The position numbers and the translations under genes are program-made. Below, piece by piece: positions 5,645 through 6,599 of a stretch of 6,599 nucleotides of DNA. The stretch covers positions 1 through 6,599 of the forward strand of contig CALXKG010000092.1 in NCBI GenBank assembly GCA_944388825.1. The letters run 5' to 3'. The number at the start of each line of letters is the position of its first letter. The stretch's first letter is position 1. Source of the DNA: an uncultured Clostridia bacterium. Lineage in GTDB: Bacteria > Bacillota > Clostridia > Oscillospirales > Ruminococcaceae. Below the pieces are notes generated by a model. The model was not told the DNA's origin, ran no database searches, and saw only the letters and a program-made list of their open reading frames with translations.

Positions 5645-5653
5645 CCCTCCTTT
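5645..5653 (-). promoter_or_regulatory. ilvN ribosome binding site overlapping ilvB stop
   Basis: AAAGGAGGG on the minus strand shares bases with the ilvB TAA (5652-5654) and lies 5 nt before the ilvN ATG (5637-5639). A ribosome finishing ilvB would sit on this site, which suits coupled translation of two subunits of one enzyme. Confidence 0.85.
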
Positions 5654-6599
5654 ACAGGGTCGGTTCCAGCGGGTCGACGATGACTTCCAGGAGGAAGGGC
5701 CCGTCGGTCCGCAGCATACTGTCCACCGCGATCTCCACCTGATCGTCCAGATGGATCCGGGCGGAGGGAATGTTATAGGCTTCCGCCAGTTTGGCAAAGT
5801 CCGGGCTGCCGTCCAGGAAGACGGCGGTCAGGTTGTTGTCCCAGGCGACCGCCTGGTGCTCTCTGACCATCCCGAGGCGGTTGTTGGTAAAGACGACCGT
5901 CTTGACGGGGATCCCGTGCTGGATCTCGGTCGCCAGCTCCATGAAGCACATCTGGAACGACCCGTCCCCGCAGACCGACACCGTCATCCGTCCGGGACAG
6001 GCGGCCTTCGCGCCGATGGCACAGGGGAGCGAGTACCCCATCGTCCCCATCCCGCCGGAGGTGAGGAACCGCCCGTGTTTGACCGAATACTCGTTGGCGG
6101 CCCACATCTGGTTCTGCCCGACGTCGGCGACGACAATCGCGTCCTCCGGCAGCTTCTGGTAAAGGGCGTGCATAAAGAGCTTGGGGTTGACATACCCCTT
6201 CCGCTCAGAATAGTCGGGACGGTAAGCCTTCTTATGGGCTTCCAGCTCCTCCAGCCATTCCCCCCAGCCGCTGCCGTCGATATGGGGCCCCTCTTCCTTT
6301 TCGCAGGCCGCCTCGGCCAGCTGGCCGAGGATCATCCGGATGTCCCCGACCACCGGGATGTCCACCCCGATGTTCTTGCCGATTTCGGCCGGGTCGATGT
6401 CCATATGGATGATCGTCTTCTGTTTGGAGAGGGTCGCGGGACTGGGGATCGTCCGGTCGGCGACCCGGGCGCCGCAGAGGATTAAAACGTCCGCGTGGTT
6501 GACCGCGAAGTTCGCGGGCGGCAGCCCGTGCATCCCGATCATCCCCATCCGCAGCGGGTCGTCGGCATTGAGCGCCCCAATCCCCATCAGGGTGTTGAC
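5652..6599 (-). CDS. ilvB: Acetolactate synthase large subunit, 3' part
   Basis: The C-terminal 315 residues of the thiamine-diphosphate enzyme that condenses two pyruvates to 2-acetolactate, or pyruvate plus 2-ketobutyrate. The N-terminal part, roughly 240-250 residues by family length, lies beyond the right edge; the frame is open to 6599. Numbering from the first visible codon, the middle FAD-type domain has GMIGMHG (19-25) and HMDIDPAEIGKN (65-76). The C-terminal domain has VADVGQNQMWAAN (157-169), GGMGTMGYSLPCAIGA (182-197) and the thiamine-diphosphate motif GDGS (211-214) ending in NN (239-240). After it, NNRLGMVREHQ has His248 where the family usually has Trp, and one residue fewer than the common NNRYLGMV. 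It is the first visible gene of ilvB-ilvN-ilvC; the promoter and any leader attenuator lie outside. The name assumes the biosynthetic enzyme, supported by the adjacent ilvN. Confidence 0.95.
   Translation of the reverse strand, partial: VNTLMGIGALNADDPLRMGMIGMHGLPPANFAVNHADVLILCGARVADRTIPSPATLSKQKTIIHMDIDPAEIGKNIGVDIPVVGDIRMILGQLAEAACEKEEGPHIDGSGWGEWLEELEAHKKAYRPDYSERKGYVNPKLFMHALYQKLPEDAIVVADVGQNQMWAANEYSVKHGRFLTSGGMGTMGYSLPCAIGAKAACPGRMTVSVCGDGSFQMCFMELATEIQHGIPVKTVVFTNNRLGMVREHQAVAWDNNLTAVFLDGSPDFAKLAEAYNIPSARIHLDDQVEIAVDSMLRTDGPFLLEVIVDPLEPTL

Noticed and set aside
5079..6485. A 468-codon plus-strand open frame opposite ilvN and ilvB
   Set aside because: It spans two clearly real genes, has Pro/Asp/Gly/His-rich shadow composition and lacks a convincing ribosome binding site. 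It is explained by codon bias on the minus strand.

Overview
The window holds five complete genes and the 3' part of a sixth. Gene sequence is GC-rich with G/C-ending codons, while the short gaps between genes are AT-rich. Most genes have textbook AGGAGG-type ribosome binding sites. A lipoprotein-type alkaline phosphatase, a YibE/F membrane protein and the ilvBNC arrangement together suggest a GC-rich Firmicute, probably a gut-type clostridium (Oscillospiraceae-like). That placement is inferred from gene style, not from a marker gene.

Layout from left to right. Positions 1-164 carry a near-consensus sigma-A promoter and a structured leader for a small plus-strand gene (165-611) encoding a flavodoxin-fold-like protein without a recognisable FMN phosphate loop. 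Two tandem hairpin terminators (631-725) separate it from a convergent minus-strand gene, a YibE/F family membrane protein (724-1944). A 275-bp gap (1945-2219) contains hairpins and repeat-like AT-rich sequence. Next, on the minus strand, is an exported lipoprotein alkaline phosphatase (2220-3794), whose upstream region has a Pho-box-like direct repeat and a small palindrome. The rest (4036-6599) is the end of a branched-chain amino acid operon transcribed on the minus strand: ilvB (large subunit, 5' part outside the window), ilvN (small regulatory subunit) and ilvC (ketol-acid reductoisomerase), closed by a terminator at 3978-4018.

IlvB and IlvN together form acetohydroxyacid synthase, and IlvC carries out the next step toward valine, leucine and isoleucine. 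The alkaline phosphatase, the YibE/F protein and the flavodoxin-like protein have no visible functional link to that operon or to each other.

I do not see a novel multi-gene system, mobile element, CRISPR array, tRNA or rRNA here. The points most worth a second look are a striking TTA-AAC codon-pair preference, the loss of the conserved active-site tryptophan in IlvB, an H/W active-site pair in the phosphatase, the degenerate flavodoxin-like gene with a GNRA-capped leader hairpin, and the repeat-like gap at 2081-2186. Long open frames on the strand opposite phoA, ilvC and ilvB are shadows of codon bias, not genes.
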